From: Christensenella sp. | GTDB taxonomy: Bacteria > Bacillota > Clostridia > Christensenellales > UBA3700 | Assembly: GCA_022784465.1 (NCBI GenBank) | Contig: JALFUR010000004.1 | Coordinates: forward strand, 290,372 to 354,371 | Direction: 5' to 3' | DNA length: 64,000 nt | Shown here: one piece after another, positions 38,488-46,364 of the stretch | How the letters are laid out: every line of letters starts with the position of its first letter | How positions within the stretch are numbered: position 1 is the first letter of the stretch | The notes under the pieces: model-generated | What the model saw: only the letters and a program-made list of their open reading frames with translations | Told to the model about the DNA's origin: nothing | Databases searched by the model: none | Made by a program: the position numbers and the translations under genes

Positions 38488-39507
38488 TTATTTGAATGAC
38501 TTAAGAAAACGTGAGTCGTTTTCAAATAAGATTCTTATATCTGGAATACCATATTTAATCATGGCAATTCTTTCTACCCCTAGACCAAATGCCAATCCTG
38601 AATATTTAGTACTATCTATTCCGCAACTATCTAATACCTTTGGATTAACAACACCTGCACCAAGTATTTCAATCCAACCTGTTCCCTTACAAATTCTGCA
38701 TCCTTTTCCATGACAAACAGAACATGTTACATCAACCTCAACTGATGGTTCTGTAAATGGGAAAAATGAAGGACGGAATCTTGTTTTTGTATTACTATCA
38801 AACAACTTTTTAGCAAATAAATCTAAAAGTCCTTTTAAATCACACAAAGTAATATGTTTATCTACAACTAATCCCTCAATTTGTTGGAACATTGGAGAGT
38901 GTGTAGCATCATAGTCAGGTCTATATACTTTACCTGGGCATATGATTTTTATTGGGGGTTGAGTATTAATCATTGTTCTAGCTTGAACAGCAGAAGTTTG
39001 TGTTCTAAGCAATATATCTTCCCCTGCATAGAAAGTATCTTGCATGTCACGAGATGGATGATCTTTTGGAATATTCAATAATTGGAAATTAAATTTATCT
39101 AATTCAATTTCTGGTCCATTGCCAACTGTAAATCCAAGACCTGTGAATATATCTACGATTTCATTGATTACAAGAGTGCATGGATGCAAACTTCCTCTTG
39201 TAGCATCTACTTCGTCAATAGTAATATCAATTTTCTCTTTCATCATTTTGTTTTCTAATGCTTTTTGCTCTAATTCTTGCATTTTATTAGAAATAATGTC
39301 TGAAATAGTATCTCTTGCTTGATTTACATATTTTCCGATTTCTGGTCTTTGTTCTTGTGGAACATCTTTCATTCCTTTTAATAAACTAGTAATAGCACCT
39401 GCCTTTCCCAAGAAAGATACTTTTAGTTCATTAATTTCAATTAATTCTTTTGCTGCTTCAACTTTTGCTTTAGCTTCATTAATTAAAGATTGAATTTTTT
39501 CTTTCAT
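38488..39507 (-). CDS. pheS: Phenylalanyl-tRNA synthetase alpha subunit
   Basis: An N-terminal coiled coil (residues 1-85) is followed by the class II catalytic core: motif 2 KIICPGKVYRPDYDATHSP and motif 3 GLAFGLGVERIAMIKYGI near the C-terminus. Length 339 is standard. AGAGGT lies ahead of the ATG and the T-box terminator ends 18 bases upstream, so expression depends on uncharged tRNA-Phe. Confidence 0.97.
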   Translation of the reverse strand: MKEKIQSLINEAKAKVEAAKELIEINELKVSFLGKAGAITSLLKGMKDVPQEQRPEIGKYVNQARDTISDIISNKMQELEQKALENKMMKEKIDITIDEVDATRGSLHPCTLVINEIVDIFTGLGFTVGNGPEIELDKFNFQLLNIPKDHPSRDMQDTFYAGEDILLRTQTSAVQARTMINTQPPIKIICPGKVYRPDYDATHSPMFQQIEGLVVDKHITLCDLKGLLDLFAKKLFDSNTKTRFRPSFFPFTEPSVEVDVTCSVCHGKGCRICKGTGWIEILGAGVVNPKVLDSCGIDSTKYSGLAFGLGVERIAMIKYGIPDIRILFENDSRFLKSFK

Positions 39508-39524
39508 TTAATACCTCTTATATT

Positions 39525-39753
39525 AAAAAAAGCCCTATATGTATGAACACATAGGGCGCATCATTTACGCTTTACCACCTAATTTCGCTTAAAAAAGCCT
39601 CATTTTGTTTTAACGGTGTACAACCGGCTAATCCTACTATATTTCAGTTAGCAACTCACGAGCGAATTCTTTACTAAATGTTATTCATTCTTTCAGCTTA
39701 TAAAATGAACTCTCTGAAACATTTTTTACGTAAACATGTTCTCGGTCAACGTT
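39525..39753 (-). ncRNA. T-box riboswitch leader, Phe-specific (UUC specifier)
   Basis: The - strand leader upstream of pheS has the T-box element AGGTGGTAAAGCG (39580-39568), a Stem I with AGAGAGTT and GCTGAAAG, and a specifier region GAA-TTC-G, with the codon UUC at 39666-39664 followed by the expected purine. It ends in a terminator: GCCCTATGTG pairs with CATATAGGGC (39557-39532) and is followed by T7. Uncharged tRNA-Phe should favour the antiterminator and switch on pheST. Confidence 0.9.
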
Positions 39754-39759
39754 TTTTTT

Positions 39760-39788
39760 ATTATATAAAATATTATAATTATATGCAA
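39760..39788 (-). promoter_or_regulatory. Sigma-A promoter of the T-box-pheST operon
   Basis: TTGCAT (39788-39783), 17-base spacer and TATAAT (39765-39760), placing the transcript start about 39753, just before T-box Stem I. Confidence 0.8.
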
Positions 39789-39842
39789 CCAAATAAACCA
39801 AAGTAAGAAAAAATTACTTTTTCGCACATTAATAAAATTTAT

Positions 39843-40463
39843 TTATGACATTATATATGGCGGAACTTCTCCTTGAATTATCGTTTCTACAACTAAAATT
39901 GATGTAGATGATGTTACATCTTCAACATAAAAAGGTACATTTATTCTACAATGAGCAACAACATCAATATATAGCGAAAACCTTGTTGAATTTACACCAA
40001 CAGATTCAAAAGAAGTCTTATATTGAACGTCAGTTGCTCCTATTGGAATAAGTTTAATTTTTATCTCCTTGCCCCTTCCTGCGAATATCATACCACCAAT
40101 TACAACACCAGACGGTATCGTTATTTCATGAGAATCGCAGTATTCTATTAAATATTCTAAAGATAAAGATGCAACGTCTCTTTGCAAACAATTAATATAT
40201 AACATATTTATGTTTAACACCTTGACTTCTTTATCTTTATTTATATCTAAAGTAATAAAATTTTCAGCAACTTCTTTGTATTTATTTATTGCATCAGTAG
40301 AAGAATTATTTAAAACATTTACTACATTTGCCTCTACTATACCATGAACATAATTTGTAACATATTTTTTTAAATTAGAACGAAAAAACCAAAATCCACA
40401 AATACTTAATATTATTAATATAAAAACAATAAATATCTTTTTGCATTTTGATAGTTTTTTCAT
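39843..40463 (-). CDS. yunB: Sporulation protein YunB
   Basis: A 206-residue protein with one N-terminal membrane segment (about 10-27) and an outside domain with the YunB features IPSGVVIGGMIFAGRGKEIKIKLIPIGAT and a Val-rich C-terminus. In Bacillus it is made under sigma-E and needed for full spore formation, with unknown activity. No Shine-Dalgarno precedes the ATG. It lies just after a terminator, so it should have its own promoter, possibly sporulation specific. Confidence 0.85.
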   Translation of the reverse strand: MKKLSKCKKIFIVFILIILSICGFWFFRSNLKKYVTNYVHGIVEANVVNVLNNSSTDAINKYKEVAENFITLDINKDKEVKVLNINMLYINCLQRDVASLSLEYLIEYCDSHEITIPSGVVIGGMIFAGRGKEIKIKLIPIGATDVQYKTSFESVGVNSTRFSLYIDVVAHCRINVPFYVEDVTSSTSILVVETIIQGEVPPYIMS

Positions 40464-40476
40464 ATTAATTTATATG

Positions 40477-40508
40477 AAAAAAATAGGTTCAAGAAAACCT
40501 TGAACCCA
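40477..40508 (-). terminator. Intrinsic terminator of the 178-residue membrane protein gene
   Basis: On the - strand GGGTTCAAG and CTTGAACCT pair around a short T-rich loop and are followed by a T-run (A-run at 40477-40483). Confidence 0.85.
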
Positions 40509-40532
40509 TTAATTGTTTAAATTATCTAATAA

Positions 40533-41069
40533 TTAATCTTCATCATCATAATCATCTTCATCATATGATCTTCTCTTTTTCTTGCTGCTCTTACTTCTTT
40601 TTGAGCTTCTTGATCTAGAATTATCCATTTCGTCATCAACAACATCCTCAGCAATTCTTCTAACACTTTTCTTAGATCTCTTCTTTGGTAGGAAGATAAT
40701 TAGAAGTAAAGTAAATAACCACATAAATATAGCTGCTGGCGAAACAATAGTAGCAGATCCGTTCATTGCCAAAACATCTACATTTGATTTTGCAGCATCA
40801 CTTGCAAGAATATATAAATATCCAGCTTCTCCTGTTTGAACAATTGATATTTGTGCAAATGCTGGCAAGAATGATGCAAGTGGGTTATTTATAACAGTAA
40901 CAGTTGCTCCATCAGCTGAAGCTTTTGCATAATAATCTGCAAGCCCATCTATATTTGAACCATCTAATTGGTTAATATTCGTAGCTATAGCAAAGGAAGG
41001 AATTGCAATAAATCCAATTGCTAAAACTGTAAAAACTAAAAATAATAATAATATAATAAGTTTACGCAT
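40533..41069 (-). CDS. Unknown membrane protein with signal sequence and Ser/Arg/Asp-rich tail
   Basis: I do not recognise this 178-residue protein. It has an N-terminal signal or membrane segment (about 4-30), an outside region with several Ala/Val-rich stretches, a second membrane segment at about 111-127 starting FMWLFTLLLIIFLP, and a cytoplasmic tail that is first basic (KKRSKKSVRR) and then alternates Ser/Lys/Arg and Asp/Tyr runs. AAGGAG precedes the ATG. It is a single-gene unit with its own terminator. Confidence 0.65.
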   Translation of the reverse strand: MRKLIILLLFLVFTVLAIGFIAIPSFAIATNINQLDGSNIDGLADYYAKASADGATVTVINNPLASFLPAFAQISIVQTGEAGYLYILASDAAKSNVDVLAMNGSATIVSPAAIFMWLFTLLLIIFLPKKRSKKSVRRIAEDVVDDEMDNSRSRSSKRSKSSKKKRRSYDEDDYDDED

Positions 41070-41163
41070 AATCTTCTCCTTTTTCTTTATCCTAAACTTT
41101 ATGTTTTAATTATAACTTAAAATAAAATATATTTATGTAAAAATTACATATAATTTGCAATTA

Positions 41164-42438
41164 TCATTTTTCCCATTCCCATGTACCATCTTTATAGAAT
41201 AACGCTACAAATTTTTTTCCATCTTTATTTAATATTATTCTATTATATGTGTCATATTCTTGAATCATTAAATCGCTTTCAGTAAATGCATAATTTTGTT
41301 CATCGTATGAAAGATAAATGTTAAAATCATTAGCAAAAGCAATATTATTAGAAGAATATAACTGTACATGAGTTCCAATTAAATCCATATATATTTCTAT
41401 ATCATAATTGATTTTTTCAATATTGTTATCGTCGATAATTCTATAATGACGCTCTAAAACGCAATTATCTAAAGTAAAGATAACAACGCTAGTTTCGGTA
41501 AAAGTAAGCGTCATATCGAATGTATATTTATCTCCTGTTGTTTCATTGTAATATGTACGTTGTTGAACAAAAGTTTTTCCAGCAAACGAATCCGCAGTAT
41601 ATGCATCTTCTGGAGAGTTAAATGTAGAATAAACAAAATCAAATGTTCCATCATCATATAATTGAACATATTTAAAACTTGATATTGATAAAGCCAATCT
41701 AACAAGTCCTTTATCGTTATAATTAGATGCTAATACATTTTGAGATTCTACGATATTCTTGTTTTGATCTTTTGGATAAAAACATGAACTAGGAACAGAA
41801 GATGCGTTCATAATTAGTTCAATATATCTTTTTTCTTGAATAGAATACGTTCCATCTCCATAAAGATATTCATCCATTGCTTTTATTATTCTAACTTTTC
41901 CTGTGTTTGTATAATCTTTAGCACTAAAGAAAATTGTATAGTATTGAGTGTACCCTTCTGAAGTGTCTATTGAATGAAATTCAAATTCTTTATCTAATGG
42001 CAAAAATCTTTTACTTATAATTGCATTCTCTGGTGTTGGAACACTATTGCCATTATCATCAACACCCATTACACAAGTATTTTGCTCATCATCTAATATA
42101 TAAAATTGAATACGATTATATGCTGACTCAAAAGGATTAGTAAAAGAAATTAAACCTCTATTTATATTATTAGCATCTGTAATCATACTGTATTGTACTG
42201 ATTGCTCTAATTCTATATCATCAGCTGAACGATAACATGTAACACCACCATTTCCATCAAGATTTAATCTATAATTAAAATCGTCTTCAATATATGTTAA
42301 ATCATATTGGCAATTATCATAAAAAATTTCTTCTTCTGGGACTTCAATTTCTGGTTGTTTACATGAAAATAATGTCATCACAAATAATGACATTATAAGA
42401 ATTATTAATATTGAAATGATAATTCTATGTCGTTGCAT
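41164..42438 (-). CDS. Putative lipoprotein of unknown function
   Basis: A hydrophobic leader (about residues 8-24) ends in the lipobox LFSC followed by an acidic stretch, so the mature protein should be lipid-anchored outside the membrane. The rest (about 395 residues) is mostly polar, rich in Tyr, Asp and Asn, with repeated beta-strand-like patterns such as GTYSIQEKRYIEL and WEWEK at the end; I recognise no domain. In-frame ATGs lie at 42444 and 42438, both right after a TATAAT box; given a start of transcription about 7 bases after that box, 42438 is the likelier codon. No Shine-Dalgarno. Confidence 0.65.
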   Translation of the reverse strand: MQRHRIIISILIILIMSLFVMTLFSCKQPEIEVPEEEIFYDNCQYDLTYIEDDFNYRLNLDGNGGVTCYRSADDIELEQSVQYSMITDANNINRGLISFTNPFESAYNRIQFYILDDEQNTCVMGVDDNGNSVPTPENAIISKRFLPLDKEFEFHSIDTSEGYTQYYTIFFSAKDYTNTGKVRIIKAMDEYLYGDGTYSIQEKRYIELIMNASSVPSSCFYPKDQNKNIVESQNVLASNYNDKGLVRLALSISSFKYVQLYDDGTFDFVYSTFNSPEDAYTADSFAGKTFVQQRTYYNETTGDKYTFDMTLTFTETSVVIFTLDNCVLERHYRIIDDNNIEKINYDIEIYMDLIGTHVQLYSSNNIAFANDFNIYLSYDEQNYAFTESDLMIQEYDTYNRIILNKDGKKFVALFYKDGTWEWEK

Positions 42439-42448
42439 ATTCATAAAT

Positions 42449-42477
42449 ATTATATATATTTATATAATTTTTTTCAA
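42449..42477 (-). promoter_or_regulatory. Promoter of the lipoprotein gene, predicted leaderless
   Basis: TTGAAA (42477-42472), exactly 17 bases, TATAAT (42454-42449); the two possible ATGs lie 4 and 10 bases further on. Confidence 0.6.
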
Positions 42478-42487
42478 TAGCATTTAA

Positions 42488-42868
42488 TTATTTGCGTTTT
42501 GAATGTGATTTAAATATGATTGACATCAAAAATCCAAAAAATATAGCCGCAGTTAAACCTGCCGAAACGTACGTCAATCCATAAGTTGTAGCTTCAAATA
42601 ATCCAATCTTTGCCCCTTCTTTTGCTCCCATAACAATAGTGCTTCCAAAGCCGCAAATTGGAATAGTTATCCCACAACCTGCAAACTCTTTAATTGGTTT
42701 AAATAAATTAAAACATTCTAAAATAACACCTAAAGACAAAAAGATAACAAGAATTCTTGCAGATGTCATTTTTGTCTTATTTATTAATATTTGCGCTATC
42801 ATGCAAATTAATCCACCTATTGCAAAAGCCGATAAAAATCTTAAAAACATTTCCATTTTATACCTCAA
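42488..42868 (-). CDS. spoVAE: Stage V sporulation protein AE
   Basis: A 126-residue membrane protein with four hydrophobic segments, including MAFAIGGLICMIAQ-like and GCGITIPICGFGSTIVMGAKEGA-like parts typical of SpoVAE/SpoVAEb. With SpoVAC and SpoVAD it forms the channel for dipicolinate uptake into the forespore and its release on germination. GAGGT marks the start, and the frame overlaps spoVAD by 11 bases. Confidence 0.9.
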   Translation of the reverse strand: MRYKMEMFLRFLSAFAIGGLICMIAQILINKTKMTSARILVIFLSLGVILECFNLFKPIKEFAGCGITIPICGFGSTIVMGAKEGAKIGLFEATTYGLTYVSAGLTAAIFFGFLMSIIFKSHSKRK

Positions 42869-43853
42869 TTTCTATTGCATGAGCAATTCCAGGAATAGTA
42901 TCACCTTGCAATGGTGAATCTTTAGATAGTAATGCACCTGTTGGCACAAATAAAATTCTATGAATATCTTTAGACAATAAAAGTTTATATAAATAGCTAC
43001 AAAAGACCAAAGAACAACATCCTGCTCCAGAACCGCCTTGTCCCCTTTTTTGTTTTTTATTAAAAATCATTGCGCCACAATCATTTATTATGTTAGTTGC
43101 AACAATGTTTTTTTCTTTTAACAAATAATCTAAAGTATCCCTTCCTAATCTACCTAAGTCTCCAGTTATTATCAAATCATAATCTTTCGCACTTTGATTT
43201 CTACTTATTAAATGCTGTTCAATAGTATCTGCTGCTCCTGGAGCCATTGCCATTCCCATATTATTTACATCAGTGCATTCTAAATCAACAATCTTTCCAA
43301 TTGTATAAGCAACAATTTTTGGACAATTATTAGACGTTTTATCTAAAATTAATGCTCCACTTCCTGTTATTGTCCATTGTGATGCAGGTGTTGGCTGAGT
43401 CCCTAACTCTAAAGGAAATCTATATTGTCTTTCTGCTGTTGCAAAATGAGATGACGTTATACAAAGCACCCTATCCATATTTAAAAGCATGTTACATCCA
43501 ACTATTAAAGATTCTGCAAATGTAGCACAAGCCGCATATACTCCAAAATATGGTATATTTGTTTCTTTTGCTGAAAAAGATGTCACAGTTAATTGATTTA
43601 TTAAATCTCCGCCTAAATATAAATCTATATCCTTATATTCAAGATTATTTTTCATTAAAAGTTTTGAAACAACATACTTTTGCATTTTAATTTCTGCAAG
43701 TTCATGAGATTTTTCATTAAACTCATCATCTTCCATGACATAGTCAAAAAAATCTTTAAAATTACCCTTTGCTTCATATGGACCAGCAAGTGACATAGTT
43801 GAAGCAATATATACAGGTTTAGTTAATAAAAACGTTTGTCTACTTAATCTCAT
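42858..43853 (-). CDS. spoVAD: Stage V sporulation protein AD
   Basis: A 331-residue thiolase-fold protein that binds dipicolinic acid on the outer face of the spore inner membrane. Family regions KPVYIASTMSLAGPYEAKG, YAACATFAESLIVG and GQGGSGAGCCS are present. AGGTGTC precedes the ATG at 43853, which overlaps the spoVAC stop by 4 bases. Confidence 0.93.
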   Translation of the reverse strand: MRLSRQTFLLTKPVYIASTMSLAGPYEAKGNFKDFFDYVMEDDEFNEKSHELAEIKMQKYVVSKLLMKNNLEYKDIDLYLGGDLINQLTVTSFSAKETNIPYFGVYAACATFAESLIVGCNMLLNMDRVLCITSSHFATAERQYRFPLELGTQPTPASQWTITGSGALILDKTSNNCPKIVAYTIGKIVDLECTDVNNMGMAMAPGAADTIEQHLISRNQSAKDYDLIITGDLGRLGRDTLDYLLKEKNIVATNIINDCGAMIFNKKQKRGQGGSGAGCCSLVFCSYLYKLLLSKDIHRILFVPTGALLSKDSPLQGDTIPGIAHAIEIEV

Positions 43854-44293
43854 ATGACACCTATAAAATAGAAAATTAAACCAGATAAAACAGAATAAAC
43901 TATTGCTGAAACAATTATTGGACCTGCTATTACAAACATTTTTGCCATTGTGCCAAGAATTATTCCTTCCTTATTAAATTCCATAGCTGGCGCAACAATA
44001 GAGTTTGCAAAACCAGTAATTGGAACAATACTGCCCCCACCAGCATGGTATCCAATTTTGTCATATAGACCAAGCCCTGTTAAAAGTGCTCCTATAAAAA
44101 TCATAGTTACTGATACAAGTGATCCAATTTTTAATTCATCAAAAGTTGGCAAAATTTCCTTATATAACTCTAAAAATCCTTGCCCAATTGTGCAGATAAT
44201 ACCACCCACAATGAAAGATAAAGTAAGTGTTTTTACTTCATTTGTCTTTTGAGTATGTGCTTTTACGTATTCTTTATACTCTTTGATTGTCAT
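43850..44293 (-). CDS. spoVAC: Stage V sporulation protein AC
   Basis: A 147-residue membrane protein with SpoVAC features FIVGGIICTIGQGFLELY and GGGSIVPITGFANSIVAPAM. In Bacillus SpoVAC is the mechanosensitive channel part of the SpoVA complex. GAGGAT precedes the ATG. This minimal spoVAC-AD-AE set, without spoVAA, AB or AF, is common in Clostridia and lies directly behind sigF. Confidence 0.92.
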   Translation of the reverse strand: MTIKEYKEYVKAHTQKTNEVKTLTLSFIVGGIICTIGQGFLELYKEILPTFDELKIGSLVSVTMIFIGALLTGLGLYDKIGYHAGGGSIVPITGFANSIVAPAMEFNKEGIILGTMAKMFVIAGPIIVSAIVYSVLSGLIFYFIGVI

Positions 44294-44295
44294 AA

Positions 44296-44385
44296 TTAAT
44301 CCTCAATAATGCCTTGCTCTTTATTTTCTTTAAATAATATTTCTTTCTCATCAATATTTTTAAAAAAATCATCTTTGTTTTTCAT
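44296..44385 (-). CDS. Possible 29-residue small ORF between sigF and spoVAC
   Basis: ATG at 44385, TAA at 44298-44296; the product begins MKNKDDFF and is highly charged, with no membrane segment. It fills most of the 123-base gap and its end contains the spoVAC Shine-Dalgarno GAGGAT. There is no clear Shine-Dalgarno of its own, so it may be chance or a coupling peptide. A GAATA at 44422-44418 followed 17 bases later by CAATAAC is a weak match to a sigma-G promoter for spoVA. Confidence 0.3.
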   Translation of the reverse strand: MKNKDDFFKNIDEKEILFKENKEQGIIED

Positions 44386-44416
44386 ATATTGAAGTTATTG
44401 ACAAAACAGATTAGTT

Positions 44417-45133
44417 TTATTCACTCATAGACTTTTTTAATTCACCAAGAACTCGATTTTCTATTCTAGATACTTGAACTTGAGAAATTCCTAAAATTGA
44501 AGCTATTTCACTTTGTGTCATATCTCTAAAATATCTAAGCATAATTACTTTTTTCTCTTTCTCTGGCAATTTATTTATAGATTCTTTTAATGCAAGTTTA
44601 TCTATAAAATCTTCTTCATTGTCATCCGCTGGAATTCTATCCATTAAACATAGAGAGTCTTCATCGACTTTGTCATATAAAGAAATAGGATACTTTATTG
44701 AATCTAAAGTAAAAGAAACTTCTTGAGGTTCTATATTGAATTTATTTGCTATATCATTAACACTTGGACTTTCACCTGTTGAAGAAACTATTTCATTAAT
44801 ATACGATTGAATTTTTGAAGCTAATACTTTTGTGGATCTAGATACTTTAATTATTCCATCATCTCGTAAAAACCTTTTTATTTCGCCTACAATCATAGGC
44901 ACTGCATAAGTTGAAAACCTTACATTAAAACTCTCATCAAAATTCTTAATTGCTTTGTATAAGCCAATAAGCCCTAATTGCATTAAATCATCATACTCTA
45001 CCTGAGAATATTTGTACTTTCTTACAATACTTTTAACTAATTGAATGTTGTTAATAATTAATTCTTCTTTTGCTCTTTCGTCATTATTTTTAACTTTTTT
45101 TAGTAAAGAAAGTGTAGTTTGTTGATCAAGCAT
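44417..45133 (-). CDS. sigF: RNA polymerase sigma factor F
   Basis: Forespore-specific sigma factor, 238 residues. Region 2 (YDDLMQLGLIGLYKAIKNFD, FSTYAVPMIVGEIKRFLRDDG), region 3 and region 4 (EKKVIMLRYFRDMTQSEIASILGISQVQVSRIE) are complete. It follows spoIIAA and spoIIAB in the conserved spoIIA operon, which makes it SigF and not SigG. GGGGT is the Shine-Dalgarno. Confidence 0.96.
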   Translation of the reverse strand: MLDQQTTLSLLKKVKNNDERAKEELIINNIQLVKSIVRKYKYSQVEYDDLMQLGLIGLYKAIKNFDESFNVRFSTYAVPMIVGEIKRFLRDDGIIKVSRSTKVLASKIQSYINEIVSSTGESPSVNDIANKFNIEPQEVSFTLDSIKYPISLYDKVDEDSLCLMDRIPADDNEEDFIDKLALKESINKLPEKEKKVIMLRYFRDMTQSEIASILGISQVQVSRIENRVLGELKKSMSE

Positions 45134-45135
45134 AA

Positions 45136-45558
45136 TTATACCCCGACGATATGTTTTTCCATAACTACCTCAGTACCAACATTTAATTGAGACCTAACAA
45201 CTAAAGAATCCATAAATGTTTCCATTAAAGTAAAACCCATTCCACTTCTTTCTTCCTTTGTCTTGGTGGAATAAAAAGGTTCTCTTGCTTTATTTATGTT
45301 TTCTATGCCAATTCCGTAATCTTTTATTTTTATTAGCATTAAGCCCTTTTCAATTGATACATCAATATCTATGTAATCGTCATGGTTTGGATATGCATGA
45401 ACAATACAGTTTGTTATTGCTTCTGAAACTGCTGTTTTAATTTCTTGAATTGTTTCAACACTCGGATTGAGATATGCAACAAAAGAAGCTATAGAACTTC
45501 TTATAAAACTCTCATTAACAAGTGATGCTTTAATTCTCATAAATAATTCGTTTTTCAT
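45136..45558 (-). CDS. spoIIAB: Anti-sigma-F factor and SpoIIAA kinase
   Basis: A GHKL kinase: N-box EAITNCIVHAYPNH, G1 KDYGIGIENI and G2 region ERSGMGFTLME. It holds SigF inactive and phosphorylates SpoIIAA. The open frame reaches 45603, but the ATG at 45558 (MKNELFMRIKAS) has GAGGT upstream and matches the usual N-terminus, giving 140 residues. Confidence 0.95.
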   Translation of the reverse strand: MKNELFMRIKASLVNESFIRSSIASFVAYLNPSVETIQEIKTAVSEAITNCIVHAYPNHDDYIDIDVSIEKGLMLIKIKDYGIGIENINKAREPFYSTKTKEERSGMGFTLMETFMDSLVVRSQLNVGTEVVMEKHIVGV

Positions 45559-45566
45559 ATATAACC

Positions 45567-45878
45567 TCAGCCTATTTTTTGCATTATTGTATAAATTCCA
45601 CATGTATTTAAAATTGAATCTACATGTTTTGATGGATTTTTAATAATGATATTAATATTCTTATTTTTAGATTTTTTATATCTTCCAAGTAATATGCCAA
45701 TCCCTGTTGAATCTAAAAAATCTAAATTGGAAAAGTCTAAAATAATATTTAAATTGTTATGTGAATCTATAAGCTCATCTAATTGACATCTAACATAATC
45801 TGCGTTGGATTCATCAATTTCGCCTGAAAACTTAGCAATTATCTTATTGCTATCATAATTTATAATTGTAATACTCAT
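45567..45878 (-). CDS. spoIIAA: Anti-sigma-F antagonist
   Basis: A 103-residue STAS protein with the phosphorylatable Ser in DFSNLDFLDSTGIGILLGR. Dephosphorylated SpoIIAA pulls SpoIIAB off SigF. It is first in the spoIIA operon; GAGGTGA precedes the ATG. A TATAAT lies about 25-30 bases upstream, but no convincing sigma-H -35 was found. Confidence 0.94.
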   Translation of the reverse strand: MSITIINYDSNKIIAKFSGEIDESNADYVRCQLDELIDSHNNLNIILDFSNLDFLDSTGIGILLGRYKKSKNKNINIIIKNPSKHVDSILNTCGIYTIMQKIG

Positions 45879-46080
45879 CTTGTCACCTCAAGAGAATACT
45901 ACATTATATGAACTGTCGAAATAACTATATATTTGATATTTAATATGTAAAAAAAATAGAAGCTATTATTAACTTTTAGGTTTTTAAATTGAATAAAAAA
46001 AATATAAAAATTCTTTTGTCATTAACTATTAACTATTTATGAAAAGAAAAAAGGTTCAATACTTTTGATATGATACCTCC

Positions 46081-46140
46081 AAAGTGGACACCCCTGTCAT
46101 AAAAGTGAACACCCTTAGAACAATTTGAACACCCCTATTA
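46081..46140 (+). repeat. Array A: three direct repeats around ACACCC, period 20-21 bp
   Basis: ACACCC occurs at 46088, 46109 and 46129, each in a wider unit AAAGTGGACACCCC / AAAGTGAACACCCT / ATTTGAACACCCC. It lies in the gap 45879-46181, which has no gene that I can support. Multiple ~20-bp repeats of this kind are found at the ends of IS21-family elements, so a relic transposon end is a possible explanation. Confidence 0.6.
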
Positions 46141-46181
46141 AGTGGGTGCTTTCAATATCAAATCACAACAATTATTTAATA

Positions 46182-46364
46182 TTATAACTTGTCTATTAAG
46201 TTAGCTAATTTGGCTCTTTGCCTTTTATCAAGCATTCTAACTTTCTCTTCTAATGATTTTTAGTGCTTTTTTGCTTCTGGTGGAGTTGTCTTTGTTAATG
46301 TAATTTTATCGCCATCACATTCAACCTCTACATATTCATCAACCACAAGACTAGAAGCTGTTAT
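46182..46364 (-). pseudogene. Decayed gene fragment, AbrB/MazE-like C-terminal part
   Basis: The frame reads ASSLVVDEYVEVECDGDK followed by TLTKTTPPEAKKH, then an in-frame TAA, then KSLEEKVRMLDKRQRAKL and a final TAA at 46184-46182. The first part looks like the strand pattern of an AbrB/MazE-type antitoxin, but there is no start codon and the fragment begins at the very end of the preceding gene. The identity is weak. Confidence 0.35.

Noticed and set aside
45879..45960. Sigma-H promoter of the spoIIA operon
   Set aside because: A TATAAT-like box is present, but no RnAGGAwWW and GAAT pair at a suitable distance could be found.
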